Shown: piece by piece, positions 22,286 through 32,584 of the stretch
Layout of the letters: every line of letters starts with the position of its first letter
Numbering within the stretch: position 1 is the first letter of the stretch
Origin: Synechococcus sp. SynAce01
GTDB taxonomy: Bacteria; Cyanobacteriota; Cyanobacteriia; PCC-6307; Cyanobiaceae
Length of the DNA stretch: 64,000 bases
NCBI RefSeq assembly: GCF_001885215.1
Contig: NZ_CP018091.1
Span: forward strand, 496,001 to 560,000
Reading direction: 5' to 3'
Notes under the pieces: generated by a model
Database searches by the model: none
Seen by the model: the letters and a program-made list of their open reading frames with translations, nothing else
What the model was told of the DNA's origin: nothing
Position numbers and translations under genes: made by a program

Positions 22286-25200
22286 TCAGGGAGCCGTGAC
22301 GCCCTCGATCCGGTCTTCGATCTCCTGGTAGATCTCCTGGAGCTGGGCGATATTCTCCTCGGAGGTTTCCCAATAGCCGCGGCCGTTCACTTCCAGTAGG
22401 GTGCCCACGATGCGGCGGAAGCTGTGGGGGTTGAGCTCCAACAGCCGCTTGCGCATCTCCGCGTCGTTGATGAAGGTGTCGTTGGCTTCCTCATAGACGA
22501 AGTTATCGACGGCACCGCTGGTGGCACTCCAGCCCAGGGTGAAGTTGAGGCGCTTGGCCACCTCGCGCACCCCTTCATAGCCGGAATTGAGCATGCCCTC
22601 ATACCACTTGGGGTTGAGCAGCTTGGTGCGTGAATCAAGCCGGATCGTTTCGCTTAAAGAACGCACCTGGGCGTTGGCCGTGGTGGTGTCAGCGATGTAG
22701 CTGGTGGGTGCCTTGCCGTCGTCACGCAGGCCGGCGATCAGTTTGGTGGGGTCGGAATCGAAGTAGTGGCTCACATCGGTGAGCGAAATCTCAGCCGAAT
22801 CCAGGTTCTGGAAGGTCACATCGGCGGTTTTCATCGCTGATTCGAACACGTCGCGGTTCTGGTTCATCTCACCGGGGTTGTCGGCGTTGAAGGCGAAGGT
22901 TTTGCGTGAGAGGTACATCTCCTGGAGATCTCCTTCCTCCTCCCAGGTGCTGTTCTCCACCGCCAGGTTCACATTCGATGAATAGCTACCGCTGGCATTG
23001 GAGAACACCCGCGTGGCCGCCTCCCGCAGCGAGATGCCCTGAGCTGCGGCCTGCTCCCGGCTGTGCTTGCGCACAAAGTTCATCTCCAGTGGCTCATCGG
23101 CCTCCGCGGCCATCTTCACGCCCTGATCAATCAGGCCCATCTGGTTGATGAACAGATCGCGGAACACACCGGAGCAATTCACCACCACATCGATGCGGGG
23201 GCGCCCCAACTCCTCAAGCGAGAGCAACTCCAGCTTGTTGACCCGGCCGAGGGAATCGGCCACGGGGCGCACGCCGATGAACCAGAGGATCTGGGCGAGG
23301 GATTCGCCGTAGGTCTTGATGTTGTCGGTGCCCCAGAGCACGCAGGCGATGGTTTCGGGCCAGGTGCCCTGCTCGGCCTTCTGGCGCTCGATCAAGCGAT
23401 CCACCACCACCTTGGCGGCGGCAATGGCGGCGCGGGTGGGAATCGACTGGGGGTCGAGGGCGTGGATGTTCTTGCCGCTGGGCAGCACACCCGGGTTGCG
23501 GATCGGATCACCGCCCGGACCCGGGATCACGTATTCGCCATCGAGGGCCCGCAGCAGGCTCTCCATCTCCATGTCGGCGCAGATCTGCTCGAGGCAGAAG
23601 CGCAGGTAGCCGAACAACTTGTCGAGCTCAAGCGGATCCACGCCCGCAAAGCCCGAGGACCGGCAGGAGCTCAGCCAGGGGCTGGGGCGCTCATAGCCGA
23701 AGCGCTCCAGCAGGGCGAAGAACCAACCAAAGCGACCCTTGAGATCGACCCGGCCATCGCTGCCCGTGACCGCGCGCACCATCGAGCCCACCGCCGCGCG
23801 GCAGGCCTCAGTGATCGTCTGGTTGAGCTCCACATCGACCAGCACCCCGGCGTCGTTGCCGCGGTAGATGGCATCGATCGTGCGCCCGAGGCTTTCGGCG
23901 ATCAGGCCCGGCAGGCTGCGATAGCCCTCTTCCTCACGCTCGAGAGCGGCGATGCTCACCAGGGTGGCAATCGCCTCCTCAGCGGTGGGTGGTTTGCCGA
24001 TCGTGTGCAGGCCGCAGGGCAGCAGCCGGCTCTCGATTTCCATCAGCTGGCGGTACACCGCACCCACCACCGAATCGCGGCCCTCAAGGTCCAGCTCGGC
24101 GGCCTCACCCTCCGGCAGGGTCACGTCCTTGTCGAGGTTGCACTGGCGGGCTGTTTCCACGATCGCATTGACGATCTGCACACCCCTGGAGCTCTCGCGC
24201 AGCTGCTGGTAAGAGCCCACCAGTTCGCCCAGCTCCTTCAATCCCCTGTAAAGCCCGGCGTTCTCAGCCGGTGGGGTGAGGTAGCTGATCGTGGCGGCAT
24301 AGCCCCGCCGCTTGGCGATCGTGGCCTCCGACGGATTGTTGGCGGCGTAGTAATAGAGGTTCGGCAGGGCGCCGATCAGTGAATCCGGGTAGCAGGTTTC
24401 GCTCATGCCCATCTGCTTGCCGGGCATGAACTCCAGCGAGCCGTGGGTGCCGAAATGCAGCACCGCATCGGCGCCCCAGACCTTCTCCAGGTAGGTGTAA
24501 TACGCGGCAAAGCCGTGGTGGGGGCTGGCACTGCGCGAATAGAGCAGCCGCATCGGATCGCCTTCGTAGCCGAAGGTGGGCTGCACGCCCACAAAAATAT
24601 TGCCGAAGTGGCGGCCGTAGATCAGCAGGTTGGTGCCATCGCTGTTGAGATTGCCGGGGGGCTTGCCCCAGTTCTCTTCCAGCCGCTCGGAATAGGGGGT
24701 GAGCCGCTCGTACTCCTCCACGCTCATGCGGTGGGCGATCGCCAGTTCCGGTGCGCCCTGGAGGGCCTCGGGATCATTGATCACCGCTTCCATCAGTGCC
24801 TTGGAATCCCGCGGCAGGTTCTGCACGTCGTAGCCCTGGCGCTTCATTTCCTCGAGCACCCGGTGGATCGAGCCGAAGACATCGAGGTAAGCCGCGGTGC
24901 CCACGTTGCCCTTGTCGGGCGGGAAGCTGAACACCGTGATCGCCAGCTTTTTGGTGACGCGGGGCTTGGTGCGCAGCGAGGCCCAGCGGATCACCCGCTC
25001 GGCGATCGCTTCGACCCGGTCCTGGAGGGTGTGGGCCTTGCCGGTGGCGTCATCGCGGCCGGAGAGCACGATCGGCTCGATCGCGCCATCGAGTTCGGGG
25101 ATGGCGATCTGCAGGGCCACCTGCACCGGGTGTAGGCCCAGGTCGCTCTCCTCCCACTCCTGGGTGGTCTGGAACACCAGCGGCAGGGCCACCATGTAGG

Positions 25201-26308
25201 GCCGGTTCAGCTTCGAGAGGGCCTCGATGGCGCGGGGATGGTCCTGGCGGGCCGGGCCACCGATCAAGGCGAAGCCGGTGAGGCTCACCACCCCATCCAC
25301 CAGCGGCTGGTCGGGATCGAGCGGGTCGTAGAAGAAAGCCTTGACGGGCTTGGAGAAATCGAGCCCGCCGCAGAACACCGGAATCACGGTGGCGCCGCGA
25401 TATTCCAGTTCCTGGATCACCGCCACGTAGTGCGCCTCATCGCCGGTGACGATGTGGCTGCGCTGCAGCACCAGACCGATCACCGGACCGGCCTTGGCCT
25501 TCTCGCTGAGGTCGGCGCGGCTGGAGTTCCAGTTCAGATATTCCTTGAGGTCTTCGAACATCCCCGGCGCCAGGGGGTGCCAGAGGCCCAGATCCGGGAA
25601 CACCACCGGTTCGGCCACCTCAAGCGCCGGCCGGCCAGTGTCGCCCTTGGGGAATACATATTTATCGGCCAGCATCAACAGCAGGTTGCGCAGGTTGTCC
25701 GGCGTTCCCCCCAGCCAATACTGAAAGCTGAGCATGAAGGAGCGGGCATCCTGCGCCTTCTCCACCGGCAGATATTTGAGAACCGTGGGCAGGGTGTTGA
25801 GCAGTTTCAACATCGCGTCCTGGAAGCCGGCGCCATTGGCCTCCTTGCGCTTCTTCATGAAGCTGGCGATGGCGCTCTTGCTCTGGCCCAGCTGGGCCAT
25901 CGAGAAGGTGCCGAGCTTGTTGAGCCGCATCACCTCCGGCATGGAGGGGAAGACCACGGCGGCCTTGAGCCGATCGCGGTGGGGCGCCACCGCCTCCACC
26001 ACCTTCTGGGCCAGATCTTCAATGAAGATCAGCGAGGCGATGAACACATCGGCTTCGGCCACATCGGCGCAGAAGGCGGCGTAGTTCTCCGGATCGCGCA
26101 GCTCCTCAATCAGGTAGCCGCTCAGGTCGACGGCCAGGGCACTGTTCTGCTCGTTGAGGCTGTTGGCCGCCTGGGTGAGGGCGTTCTGGTACTGGGGCTC
26201 GAGCACCACGTAGACCGCCCGCATCACGGCCCGACCCTCACTGCCGGCGGGGCCATGCTGGTCGTTCGGGCGAACACGGCGACTGGCGGAGCGGACCTGC
26301 GTGAACAT
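22286..26308 (-). CDS. chlH: magnesium chelatase subunit H
   Basis: ChlH is the porphyrin-binding catalytic subunit that, with ChlI and ChlD, inserts Mg2+ into protoporphyrin IX, the first committed step of chlorophyll synthesis. The 1340-residue product has the family N-terminus ([15 protein letters not shown]), [31 protein letters not shown], the CobN-like core [20 protein letters not shown] with [27 protein letters not shown], and a C-terminal [19 protein letters not shown]. The start at 26308 keeps the [12 protein letters not shown] leader seen in other picocyanobacteria. It diverges from dapB across 160 bases. Confidence 0.98.
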   Translation of the reverse strand: MFTQVRSASRRVRPNDQHGPAGSEGRAVMRAVYVVLEPQYQNALTQAANSLNEQNSALAVDLSGYLIEELRDPENYAAFCADVAEADVFIASLIFIEDLAQKVVEAVAPHRDRLKAAVVFPSMPEVMRLNKLGTFSMAQLGQSKSAIASFMKKRKEANGAGFQDAMLKLLNTLPTVLKYLPVEKAQDARSFMLSFQYWLGGTPDNLRNLLLMLADKYVFPKGDTGRPALEVAEPVVFPDLGLWHPLAPGMFEDLKEYLNWNSSRADLSEKAKAGPVIGLVLQRSHIVTGDEAHYVAVIQELEYRGATVIPVFCGGLDFSKPVKAFFYDPLDPDQPLVDGVVSLTGFALIGGPARQDHPRAIEALSKLNRPYMVALPLVFQTTQEWEESDLGLHPVQVALQIAIPELDGAIEPIVLSGRDDATGKAHTLQDRVEAIAERVIRWASLRTKPRVTKKLAITVFSFPPDKGNVGTAAYLDVFGSIHRVLEEMKRQGYDVQNLPRDSKALMEAVINDPEALQGAPELAIAHRMSVEEYERLTPYSERLEENWGKPPGNLNSDGTNLLIYGRHFGNIFVGVQPTFGYEGDPMRLLYSRSASPHHGFAAYYTYLEKVWGADAVLHFGTHGSLEFMPGKQMGMSETCYPDSLIGALPNLYYYAANNPSEATIAKRRGYAATISYLTPPAENAGLYRGLKELGELVGSYQQLRESSRGVQIVNAIVETARQCNLDKDVTLPEGEAAELDLEGRDSVVGAVYRQLMEIESRLLPCGLHTIGKPPTAEEAIATLVSIAALEREEEGYRSLPGLIAESLGRTIDAIYRGNDAGVLVDVELNQTITEACRAAVGSMVRAVTGSDGRVDLKGRFGWFFALLERFGYERPSPWLSSCRSSGFAGVDPLELDKLFGYLRFCLEQICADMEMESLLRALDGEYVIPGPGGDPIRNPGVLPSGKNIHALDPQSIPTRAAIAAAKVVVDRLIERQKAEQGTWPETIACVLWGTDNIKTYGESLAQILWFIGVRPVADSLGRVNKLELLSLEELGRPRIDVVVNCSGVFRDLFINQMGLIDQGVKMAAEADEPLEMNFVRKHSREQAAAQGISLREAATRVFSNASGSYSSNVNLAVENSTWEEEGDLQEMYLSRKTFAFNADNPGEMNQNRDVFESAMKTADVTFQNLDSAEISLTDVSHYFDSDPTKLIAGLRDDGKAPTSYIADTTTANAQVRSLSETIRLDSRTKLLNPKWYEGMLNSGYEGVREVAKRLNFTLGWSATSGAVDNFVYEEANDTFINDAEMRKRLLELNPHSFRRIVGTLLEVNGRGYWETSEENIAQLQEIYQEIEDRIEGVTAP

Positions 26309-26468
26309 CGGCGCCGGGGTGATTGAGCAATATGAAGAAGCTTACGGACTCCGCTGTTGGGGCGAGGCTTCTGAAGCCAAGGCGTAACAGGTCTTGCCTG
26401 GCCTTGCTGGCCCTCCGCCCGCGCGATCGGCCATAGGCTCAGCGGATTCGTGCCACTGCAAGCCCTTG

Positions 26469-27341
26469 ATGACTGCCGCCAACGGGCCGTCCGATCACCC
26501 TGCAAGCCAGGTCGCTCCAATCGCCGTGGTGGTGGCTGGAGCTCTGGGCCGGATGGGGGCTGAGGTGGTCAAAGCGGTGACCGCAGCCGCCGACTGCCAG
26601 CTGGTCGGCGCGATCGACACCACCCCCGGCAAAGAAGGGGCGGATGTGGGACTGGAACTGGGCTTGGGTGAGCTGGAGGTGGCGATCAGCGCCGACCTGG
26701 AAGGGACTCTCTGTCAGGCCAGCCAGGCCGTTCGCCAGCAGCCCGCTGGGGCAGTGCTGGTGGATTTCACCCATCCAAAGGTGGTGTACGAGCACACCCG
26801 TGCCGCGATCGCCTACGGGGTGCACCCGGTGATCGGCACCACCGGCCTCAGCCCGAAGCAACTGGCGGATCTGGCCGGTTTTGCCGAGAAGGCCGGGATC
26901 GGCGCCGCCATCATTCCGAATTTTTCCGTCGGCATGGTGCTGCTCCAGCAGGCCGCCGCCGCCGCCGCCCGCTTCTACGACTTCGCCGAACTCACCGAGC
27001 TGCACCACAACCGCAAGGCCGACGCCCCCAGCGGCACCTGCCTCAAGACCGCCGAATTGATCGAGGAGATCGGCAAAAGCTTCAATGCCCCCCAGGTGGA
27101 GGAGCACGAAACGCTGGCGGGCTGCCGCGGCGGGCAGCGCGAGAGCGGCCTGCGCCTGCACTCGATCCGGCTGCCGGGCCTGGTGGCCCACCAGGAAGTG
27201 ATGTTCGGCGCCGCTGGCGAAACCTACGTGCTGCGCCACGACACGATTGATCGCTCCGCCTACATGCCGGGGGTGCTGCTGACCGTGCGGCGGGTGCGCC
27301 AGCTCAACGGCCTGGTGTATGGCCTCGAACGACTGCTGTGA
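26469..27341 (+). CDS. dapB: 4-hydroxy-tetrahydrodipicolinate reductase
   Basis: DapB performs the NAD(P)H-dependent reduction step of the lysine and meso-diaminopimelate pathway. The 290-residue product has the nucleotide motif VAGALGRMG (about residues 22-30), [24 protein letters not shown] and the substrate site [15 protein letters not shown] start at ATG 26469, eleven residues before the first beta strand. Diaminopimelate links it functionally with murA and ddl elsewhere in the window. The next gene follows four bases later. Confidence 0.96.
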   Translation: MTAANGPSDHPASQVAPIAVVVAGALGRMGAEVVKAVTAAADCQLVGAIDTTPGKEGADVGLELGLGELEVAISADLEGTLCQASQAVRQQPAGAVLVDFTHPKVVYEHTRAAIAYGVHPVIGTTGLSPKQLADLAGFAEKAGIGAAIIPNFSVGMVLLQQAAAAAARFYDFAELTELHHNRKADAPSGTCLKTAELIEEIGKSFNAPQVEEHETLAGCRGGQRESGLRLHSIRLPGLVAHQEVMFGAAGETYVLRHDTIDRSAYMPGVLLTVRRVRQLNGLVYGLERLL

Positions 27342-27345
27342 CGCC

Positions 27346-27990
27346 ATGCTGATCCCGCTCAAAGACGGCGAGCTGCATCGCCTGATCCCGGCGGTGGCCA
27401 CCGGGCCCCAGTTCAACTTCTGCAGCGGCAACCCCCGCAAGATCCTGCAGCGGGTGCTGATCTCCGTGATCGGTGGGGTGCTGTCGCTGCTGATCGCCCA
27501 GAGCAGGATCGCGATGCGCTTCGGGCCGATCTGGCTGGTCTGCGGCTTCGTGTTTTTGCTCTATATCCTCTGGGGGCCGATCGTCGAAGCGGGGCGCCGC
27601 AACGCCACCCTGCGCCGGTACAAAGCAGGGGCGATCTTCGAAGGGGTGGTGGCCGACCTGTTCACGCGGGAGCGCATCGTGGAGCGCAAGGAACAGGCCG
27701 ATGGGCGGGGCCGACTGGAGCTGGTGGAGAACCGCCGCACCTGGCTCTGCCTCCAGCTCGAAGACGAGGAGGGCTACCTGGGCCAGGTGCGTTTCCCGAT
27801 GGACAAGAAGCACAAGACGATCCGCAAAGGGATGGCGATCCGTTGCCTGGTACTGAGCGAGCGGCCTGACTTCTCACGGATCGGGGCCCTCAGCGACGCC
27901 TGGATCCCTGGCCTGAAGCTCTGGGTCGGGGAGTACCCGTTTCTGTTGCGGCCAGCCTTTGAGGAGCTCTGCCTCCGCCGCCTGCGCTGA
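27346..27990 (+). CDS. conserved cyanobacterial membrane protein
   Basis: A 214-residue protein of unknown function starting MLIPLKDGELHRLIPAVATG at ATG 27346. Residues about 40-85 form two hydrophobic spans (VLISVIGGVLSLLIAQ and IWLVCGFVFLLYILWGPIVEA). The C-terminal 120 residues are soluble, with RRYKAGAIFEGVVADLFTRERIVERKEQ and RTWLCLQLEDEEGYLGQVRFP, possibly a small beta domain. It directly follows dapB and is probably in its operon. I recognise it as a lineage-conserved protein only by its position and composition. Confidence 0.75.
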   Translation: MLIPLKDGELHRLIPAVATGPQFNFCSGNPRKILQRVLISVIGGVLSLLIAQSRIAMRFGPIWLVCGFVFLLYILWGPIVEAGRRNATLRRYKAGAIFEGVVADLFTRERIVERKEQADGRGRLELVENRRTWLCLQLEDEEGYLGQVRFPMDKKHKTIRKGMAIRCLVLSERPDFSRIGALSDAWIPGLKLWVGEYPFLLRPAFEELCLRRLR

Positions 27991-28006
27991 AGTTTCCATC
28001 ACTTCC

Positions 28007-28034
28007 GTTACGAAGCGAAACAATGTGTTACAAT
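28007..28034 (+). promoter_or_regulatory. candidate promoter with HLR1-like (RpaB) repeats
   Basis: Two GTTAC repeats, GTTACGAA (28007-28014) and GTTACAAT (28027-28034), start 20 bases apart upstream of the HLIP gene. The second fits the HLR1 half-site (G/T)TTACA(A/T)(A/T) exactly, and the first differs at one position. Its TACAAT also fits a -10 box and TTACGA (28008-28013) could serve as -35. HLR1 repeats bind the response regulator RpaB and control hli genes in Synechococcus; the usual repeat spacing is about 10 bases, here doubled. Confidence 0.55.
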
Positions 28035-28058
28035 TACGCCATACCAAACGAAGTCACC

Positions 28059-28325
28059 ATGACCCAAGTCACCTCCATCGCACCCACCACCGACCGCGCC
28101 CCGATCCGTGGAGCCACCGTCACGATGGAAGACGGCGGTCGCCTCAACGCTTTTGCCACCGAGCCCCGCATGGAAGTGGTGGCACCTGAGGGCGGCTGGG
28201 GCTTCCACGAGCGCGCCGAGAAGCTCAATGGCCGCATGGCCATGCTCGGCTTCATCGCCCTGCTGGCCACCGAATTCGCTCTCGGTGGCGAAGCCTTCAC
28301 CCGCGGCCTGCTCGGCATCGGCTGA
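28059..28325 (+). CDS. high-light-inducible protein (HLIP/CAB-ELIP family)
   Basis: An 88-residue thylakoid protein with one membrane span and the chlorophyll-binding helix motif ERAEKLNGRMAMLGF (about residues 51-65), which contains the ExxNGRxAM signature of CAB/ELIP/HLIP proteins. The span continues IALLATEFALGG. The N-terminal 50 residues are polar (MTQVTSIAPTTDRAPIRG). HLIPs bind chlorophyll and carotenoid and quench excess energy, partly during photosystem II and chlorophyll-protein assembly. I start at ATG 28059. Its own promoter region and a strong terminator mark it as a single-gene unit. Confidence 0.93.
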   Translation: MTQVTSIAPTTDRAPIRGATVTMEDGGRLNAFATEPRMEVVAPEGGWGFHERAEKLNGRMAMLGFIALLATEFALGGEAFTRGLLGIG

Positions 28326-28386
28326 AACGGGCTGAAACGGACGGTTTTCCGACCTGCTTGATCACCCTTGGATCCACTTCAACATC

Positions 28387-28420
28387 AAAGCCGCAACAGA
28401 CTTCTGTTGCGGCTTTTTTT
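28387..28420 (+). terminator. strong intrinsic terminator after the HLIP gene
   Basis: A perfect 13-base stem, AAAGCCGCAACAG (28387-28399) with CTGTTGCGGCTTT (28404-28416), encloses a four-base loop and runs into a T-tract ending at 28420. It ends the HLIP transcript and insulates the monooxygenase gene that starts at 28453. Confidence 0.92.
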
Positions 28421-28452
28421 ATGGGGTATCCGCAGGCCCCGCAGGCTGACCG

Positions 28453-29625
28453 ATGCGCGCTCCACTGCTGGCTCAGGTGCTCGGAGCCGGTCCCACCGGT
28501 GCCCTGGCCGCCCTCGCCCTCGCTGAGGTGGGCTGGCAGGTGCACCTGGAGGATCCACTCTCTGCGGAGCAGTTGCTGCGGCGCCAGCGTGCTTACGCCC
28601 TGTCCCATTCCAGCCGTCTGCTGCTCCAGCGCCTGGGCCTCTGGCAGGAACTCACCCCTGACCTGGCTCCGTTCCGGTCGCTCCAACTCTGTGATCTCGA
28701 GGTAGGCGGGCGAGTGCCGTTCAGCAGCGCCGATCTTGGGCCTGCGGCCCGGCATGCACCGGCCACTGACTGCGTGGGCTGGGTGCTGCAGCACAGGCCC
28801 TTGATGGAGCTTCTCCTGGAGCGGCTCGAAGCCAACCCATCGGTACGGCTGTCCCTGGGAGAGGCTGGTAGCAGCAAGGGTTCTGCGCAAACGGCCGATC
28901 TGGTCGTGGCCGCCGACGGCAGCGATTCGCCCAGCCGCTCAAGCCTCGGCATCGGCAGCTGGCGGCTGCCCTACCGGCAGGCCTGCCTGAGCGTCCAGGT
29001 GCGCCTGCGCGGCTCAGCGCCGGATCAGGCCTGGGAGCTGTTCCGCGCCCAGGGACCGTTCGCGGTGCTGCCGCTGGGTGGCGATCACTTTCAACTGGTC
29101 TGGAGTGCACCGGCCCAGCGCCTGCGGGCTCTGGAGAGCCTTGATCCGGTGGCCTTCCTCGACCAGCTCGCCGGAGTTCTCCCTGATGGCCTGCAGGTCG
29201 AGGCCCTGCTCGATACCCCCCGCGCCTTCCCGGTCGCCCTGGGGATGGCCCATCGCTGTCACCGTGGCAACACCGTGCTTGTGGGGGAAACCCTGCACCG
29301 CTGCCATCCCGTTGGCGGCCAGGGGCTCAACCTCTGCTGGCGGGATGTGCGCGCCCTGCAGAAACAGGCGGAGCGGGCCGCCCGCGGCCGGCTGGCGGTG
29401 GCTGCCATCGGCCGCTCCTATGCCTGGAACCGCTGGGGGGATGTGCTGCTCACCCTGCTCGCCACCGACCTGCTGGTGCGCTTGTTCTCCAACCGCCAGC
29501 CGTTGCTGCTGGGATTGCGGCGCCTGGTTCTGGGCCTGCTGGGGAGCGGGGCGCCGCTGCGAAGGTTGAGCTTGAAGGCGATGACCCTGGGGCCTTGCCA
29601 GCTGACCGCTCCATGGTCAGAGTGA
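28453..29625 (+). CDS. UbiH/Coq6-like FAD-dependent monooxygenase
   Basis: A 390-residue aromatic-ring hydroxylase-type flavoprotein. The dinucleotide motif is VLGAGPTGALAALALAE (about residues 9-25). The mid motif is DLVVAADGSDSPSR (the DG motif of this class). The C-terminal FAD/ribityl motif is GETLHRCHPVGGQGLNLCWRD, which stands for the usual GDAAHxxxPxGGQGxNxG. Cyanobacterial members are annotated as UbiH-like and may act on quinones such as plastoquinone precursors, although cyanobacteria make no ubiquinone. A hydrophobic C-terminal segment (LLTLLATDLLVRLFSN) may attach it to membranes. Confidence 0.87.
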   Translation: MRAPLLAQVLGAGPTGALAALALAEVGWQVHLEDPLSAEQLLRRQRAYALSHSSRLLLQRLGLWQELTPDLAPFRSLQLCDLEVGGRVPFSSADLGPAARHAPATDCVGWVLQHRPLMELLLERLEANPSVRLSLGEAGSSKGSAQTADLVVAADGSDSPSRSSLGIGSWRLPYRQACLSVQVRLRGSAPDQAWELFRAQGPFAVLPLGGDHFQLVWSAPAQRLRALESLDPVAFLDQLAGVLPDGLQVEALLDTPRAFPVALGMAHRCHRGNTVLVGETLHRCHPVGGQGLNLCWRDVRALQKQAERAARGRLAVAAIGRSYAWNRWGDVLLTLLATDLLVRLFSNRQPLLLGLRRLVLGLLGSGAPLRRLSLKAMTLGPCQLTAPWSE

Positions 29626-29650
29626 AGAGTCTCTCCCTGGCGTTTGCGTC

Positions 29651-29863
29651 ATGGTGATCAGCACCACACCGCAACTGCCCCCGCCCTCTGCCCTGGTGCG
29701 CTACTTGCGCCTTGAGCTTGGTCTCAGCGACAATGCCCTGGATCTGGGCGTGAAGCAGGCCCAGCTGGAGCAAGCGCCCTTGCCGGTCATTCTCTGGCGT
29801 TTCGGTCTGATCAGCCTGGAGCAACTCGATCGGGTCCTGGCCTGGCAGGACAACCAGGACTAA
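29651..29863 (+). CDS. DUF2949 domain-containing protein
   Basis: A 70-residue cyanobacterial protein: a short leader, then LVRYLRLELGLSDNALDLGVKQAQLEQAPLPVILWRFGLISLEQLDRVLAW. The all-helical pattern (LSxxALxLGxxxxxxxxxPLPxVLWxxGLIxLxQLxxxLxW) is that of DUF2949. No function is known. It follows the monooxygenase by 25 bases and converges with apt. Confidence 0.85.
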   Translation: MVISTTPQLPPPSALVRYLRLELGLSDNALDLGVKQAQLEQAPLPVILWRFGLISLEQLDRVLAWQDNQD

Positions 29864-29900
29864 ACGATCTGGCCGGTCAAAAATTTCAGGCGTTAATCAT

Positions 29901-30458
29901 TCAGGCGTAGACGATCAGTGATTCCACGGGCTGATCAACAGGCAGGCGCTGGCGTCCCTCCAGGGCTGCCAGTTCGGCCACGAAGCCAAAGCCGCAGAGC
30001 TGCCCGCCAGCCAGTGTCACCAGTTCGGCGCAAGCAGAGGCGGTGCCACCGGTGGCAAGCAGATCGTCGATGATCAGCACCCGAGGGGCTCCGCTGAGCG
30101 CATCGTGCTGGATCTCCAGCCGGTCGCTGCCGTACTCCAGGTCGTAGTCGACGCCACACACGGCGCCGGGCAGCTTGCCGGGCTTGCGCACGGGCACAAA
30201 GCCCACGGCCACCACCGTGGCCAGGGCGGTGCCAACGATGAATCCCCGCGATTCGATGCCAACGATCAGGTCGGGCTGGAGCCGTTCACAGACCTGGGCG
30301 AGCTGGCGCATCACCTCACCCCAGCCCAGCGGATCGCGCATCAGCGGCATCAGATCACGGAAGAGGATGCCGGGCTTGGGAAAATCGGGAATCTCCCGCA
30401 CCAATCCGCGCAGATCGGGCGTCTGGACTGGATGAACTGGTGTGGAAGGGCTGGCCAT
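29901..30458 (-). CDS. apt: adenine phosphoribosyltransferase
   Basis: Apt salvages adenine to AMP with PRPP. The 185-residue product has [21 protein letters not shown] at the N-terminus, [15 protein letters not shown] (base-binding loop), [23 protein letters not shown] and the PRPP motif [14 protein letters not shown] (residues 127-140). The start at 30458 adds a 13-residue leader before the first conserved segment. Single gene, divergent from the DUF3038 gene. Confidence 0.96.
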   Translation of the reverse strand: MASPSTPVHPVQTPDLRGLVREIPDFPKPGILFRDLMPLMRDPLGWGEVMRQLAQVCERLQPDLIVGIESRGFIVGTALATVVAVGFVPVRKPGKLPGAVCGVDYDLEYGSDRLEIQHDALSGAPRVLIIDDLLATGGTASACAELVTLAGGQLCGFGFVAELAALEGRQRLPVDQPVESLIVYA

Positions 30459-30508
30459 GGCAAGCGGGCGCGTGACGAATCGGCTCGGGCGCTGGCATCA
30501 TCGCAGCC

Positions 30509-31084
30509 ATGGCCAATGCTTCTTTGGGCGAGTCTTCCCTGGCTCAACCTCCCCTGACCCAACGCCCTGCCGGCGCCCGGATCTCCCGCCGCGGCCTGGA
30601 GCGTCTTGACCTGATGTTGCTCAGCGTCGAAGCCCTCGACCTCAACGGCGGCGAGGCGATGGTCTGGATGGCGGCCCAGCTCGGCTTCGGCGAGCTCTTC
30701 CCCAACCGGGTCGAACTCTGGAAGCGGCGGTGTTACAACCCACTGCGACTGGCCTGCCGCCGCGGTGAACTGAGCGAACCGGAAACCGACGCCCTGATCA
30801 GCCTGCTCTGCGCCCTGGCCGACCGCCTCTATCCGATGCTGCGTCAATTGCTTTCCTCCACCGAGCCTGAGGCTGTCACCGGCCAGCGCTGGGGCCTGTT
30901 CCAGGGCCGGCTGGAGGAATTGATCCGGGAGCGGCTCAACCCCCGGCGCGGAGGTGTTCAGAAACTTCTCGATCCCGCCTACGGACCCCAGCTGCGGCGT
31001 CAGCTGATCCATGGCCTGGCCTTTGGCGCCGGCCAAGGTGGGTTCGATCGCCTCAAGGCCAGCCTCATGGATGCCTCCGCATGA
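30509..31084 (+). CDS. DUF3038 domain-containing protein
   Basis: A 191-residue, mainly helical protein with the family segments LDLMLLSVEALDLNGGEAM, WKRRCYNPLRLACRRGELSEPE and a C-terminal LRRQLIHGLAFGAGQGGFDRL. It overlaps the next gene (DUF4335) by four bases; the two families are neighbours in many cyanobacteria, so they probably act together. No function is known. Confidence 0.88.
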   Translation: MANASLGESSLAQPPLTQRPAGARISRRGLERLDLMLLSVEALDLNGGEAMVWMAAQLGFGELFPNRVELWKRRCYNPLRLACRRGELSEPETDALISLLCALADRLYPMLRQLLSSTEPEAVTGQRWGLFQGRLEELIRERLNPRRGGVQKLLDPAYGPQLRRQLIHGLAFGAGQGGFDRLKASLMDASA

Positions 31085-31728
31085 AGCTGAGTTACCGCTT
31101 CGAGCAAACCAGTTGCCGGCTTCGCCTCGATGGCCTGCCGGACTACTCGGCCGCGCAGGGCCAGGACGTGATCGGCATCCTCACCGGCTGGGAGCTCTCC
31201 CTCGCCGGTCACCCGGCATTGGAAGGGAAACGGGAGCATCTCGCGGCCCTGATGCAGGCCGTGCTCCCCTATGCCCGCCATCTGGTCAGCGGGGTGCCGC
31301 GCCGCTTTGGAGCCCAAGACAGCCCGGTGCAGATCCAACCGATGGAGGGCGAAGCGAGCCTGACGAGCCACCGGGTGCTGGTCCGCAGCAGCCAGCCCGA
31401 CACGTCCCCCCTTGAACTCGCCTTCGACGATGCCGAGCTCTCGGACCTGGTCCGCTGCCTGGATCAGCTGCGGCTTGATCCGCGGGTGCAGGTGGATTTC
31501 GAGCTTCCCGCCGAGCGACCGCTTCCCCGCCGGGAGATCCTGGAGCGCATCCCCCTGCGCCAACGCCTGGCCTCCCCCCTGGCGGCCATGGCAGCGCTGG
31601 CGATCACCACCTCGATCGGCCTGATGCTTCCCGTGCCACGCCGGCCGGCCATTCCATCGGCCAACCCGGCGGTCAGCCCAGCGGCGACGGAAGCCCGGCC
31701 TGAGGCAGCAGTGGATCCCGTCCCTTGA
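31081..31728 (+). CDS. DUF4335 domain-containing protein
   Basis: A 215-residue cyanobacterial protein. The N-terminal part (LSYRFEQTSCRLRLDGLPDY, QDVIGILTGWELSLAG, GKREHLAALMQAVLPYARHLVSGV) is the DUF4335 core. A single membrane span near 168-190 (LAAMAALAITTSIGLMLPV) precedes a proline/alanine-rich tail. It is translationally coupled to DUF3038 and should be its membrane partner. Function unknown. Confidence 0.87.
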   Translation: MKLSYRFEQTSCRLRLDGLPDYSAAQGQDVIGILTGWELSLAGHPALEGKREHLAALMQAVLPYARHLVSGVPRRFGAQDSPVQIQPMEGEASLTSHRVLVRSSQPDTSPLELAFDDAELSDLVRCLDQLRLDPRVQVDFELPAERPLPRREILERIPLRQRLASPLAAMAALAITTSIGLMLPVPRRPAIPSANPAVSPAATEARPEAAVDPVP

Positions 31729-31837
31729 GGATCGCTGTTCAAGACCATCTGTTCAGGATCGTGCCGTTGGGGTCAAACTCTTGATGTGGACGCTGGCACG
31801 ACGGCGAACGTGAAACAAAGCCCATGACGACAAGCCC

Positions 31838-32083
31838 ATGACGGACAGCTGGTCAGAGCTGAGACGACGTGTCAGCCGTCTGGGAACCTCCCTTGATGTG
31901 GTGGTGCGCAGCGATCCGGAGGTTTGCGGGCTCAGCGGCAGCAATTTCCATCTCACCCTGCACCACGGTGGCCAGGGCGACTGCACGGTGGAGGGGCTCA
32001 GCCTGGTGGACTGTCCCAACGAACTGGTGTTGATCGAATTCGAGCGCTGGATGCGGGGCGCCGGCTACAGCCTCCATGGCTGA
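31838..32083 (+). CDS. small conserved hypothetical protein
   Basis: An 81-residue soluble protein, MTDSWSELRRRVSRLGTSLD, then VVVRSDPEVCGLSGSNFHLTLHHGGQGDCTVEGLSLVDCPNELVLIEFERWMRGAGYSLHG. It alternates short strands and has three cysteines. I do not recognise a family. Rightward spacing to the genes before (109 bases) and after (42 bases) would allow a shared transcript with the following membrane protein. Confidence 0.65.
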   Translation: MTDSWSELRRRVSRLGTSLDVVVRSDPEVCGLSGSNFHLTLHHGGQGDCTVEGLSLVDCPNELVLIEFERWMRGAGYSLHG

Positions 32084-32125
32084 GCACCACCTCGGGGCAA
32101 GAGTGCCGCAGCGGAGCATGACGCC

Positions 32126-32572
32126 ATGAATCTGCTCAGTGAACCGGGCTTCAAAGCCGGCCAGGACCGCAAGGTCTTCCGCAAACGCCGGCGTCGCTCG
32201 CCCTGGCGCGAACTGCTGCTCGCCTTGCTGAACATCGGCATCGGAGCCGGGATCCTGCTGCTCCTGATCCAGTTGCCCGAACGACTGGATTCACTGCTGT
32301 TGGTCAGCAAGGTGATCAGCGTCCTGCTCAAGGGGATCAGCCAGATCGGCCAGGGGATCGTCGCTTTGGCGGCTGGATTGCTGCAGACGCTGGGGATTCT
32401 GGTGGTGGTGAGCCTGGCGATCGCGGCAATGCTGCTGCTGGCCAATGGCCTGTTTCGAATCCTGCGCATGGCCCTACCGGGCGTCGGCGGTGTGTTCCGG
32501 GTGCCAGCCGAGCTGGCTCGCATGCTCTGGAGCGTGGTGCAGATCCGCAAACCCGATCGCGACGACCCATGA
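32126..32572 (+). CDS. hypothetical membrane protein
   Basis: A 148-residue protein with a very basic start (KVFRKRRRRSPWREL). Two strong membrane spans follow, near 28-48 (LLLALLNIGIGAGILLLLIQL) and 85-107 (LLQTLGILVVVSLAIAAMLLLAN), with a weaker hydrophobic segment between them. The basic N-terminus should be cytoplasmic. No family recognised. It converges with the EF-hand gene 12 bases on. Confidence 0.65.
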   Translation: MNLLSEPGFKAGQDRKVFRKRRRRSPWRELLLALLNIGIGAGILLLLIQLPERLDSLLLVSKVISVLLKGISQIGQGIVALAAGLLQTLGILVVVSLAIAAMLLLANGLFRILRMALPGVGGVFRVPAELARMLWSVVQIRKPDRDDP

Positions 32573-32584
32573 ATCCGGAGCGAC

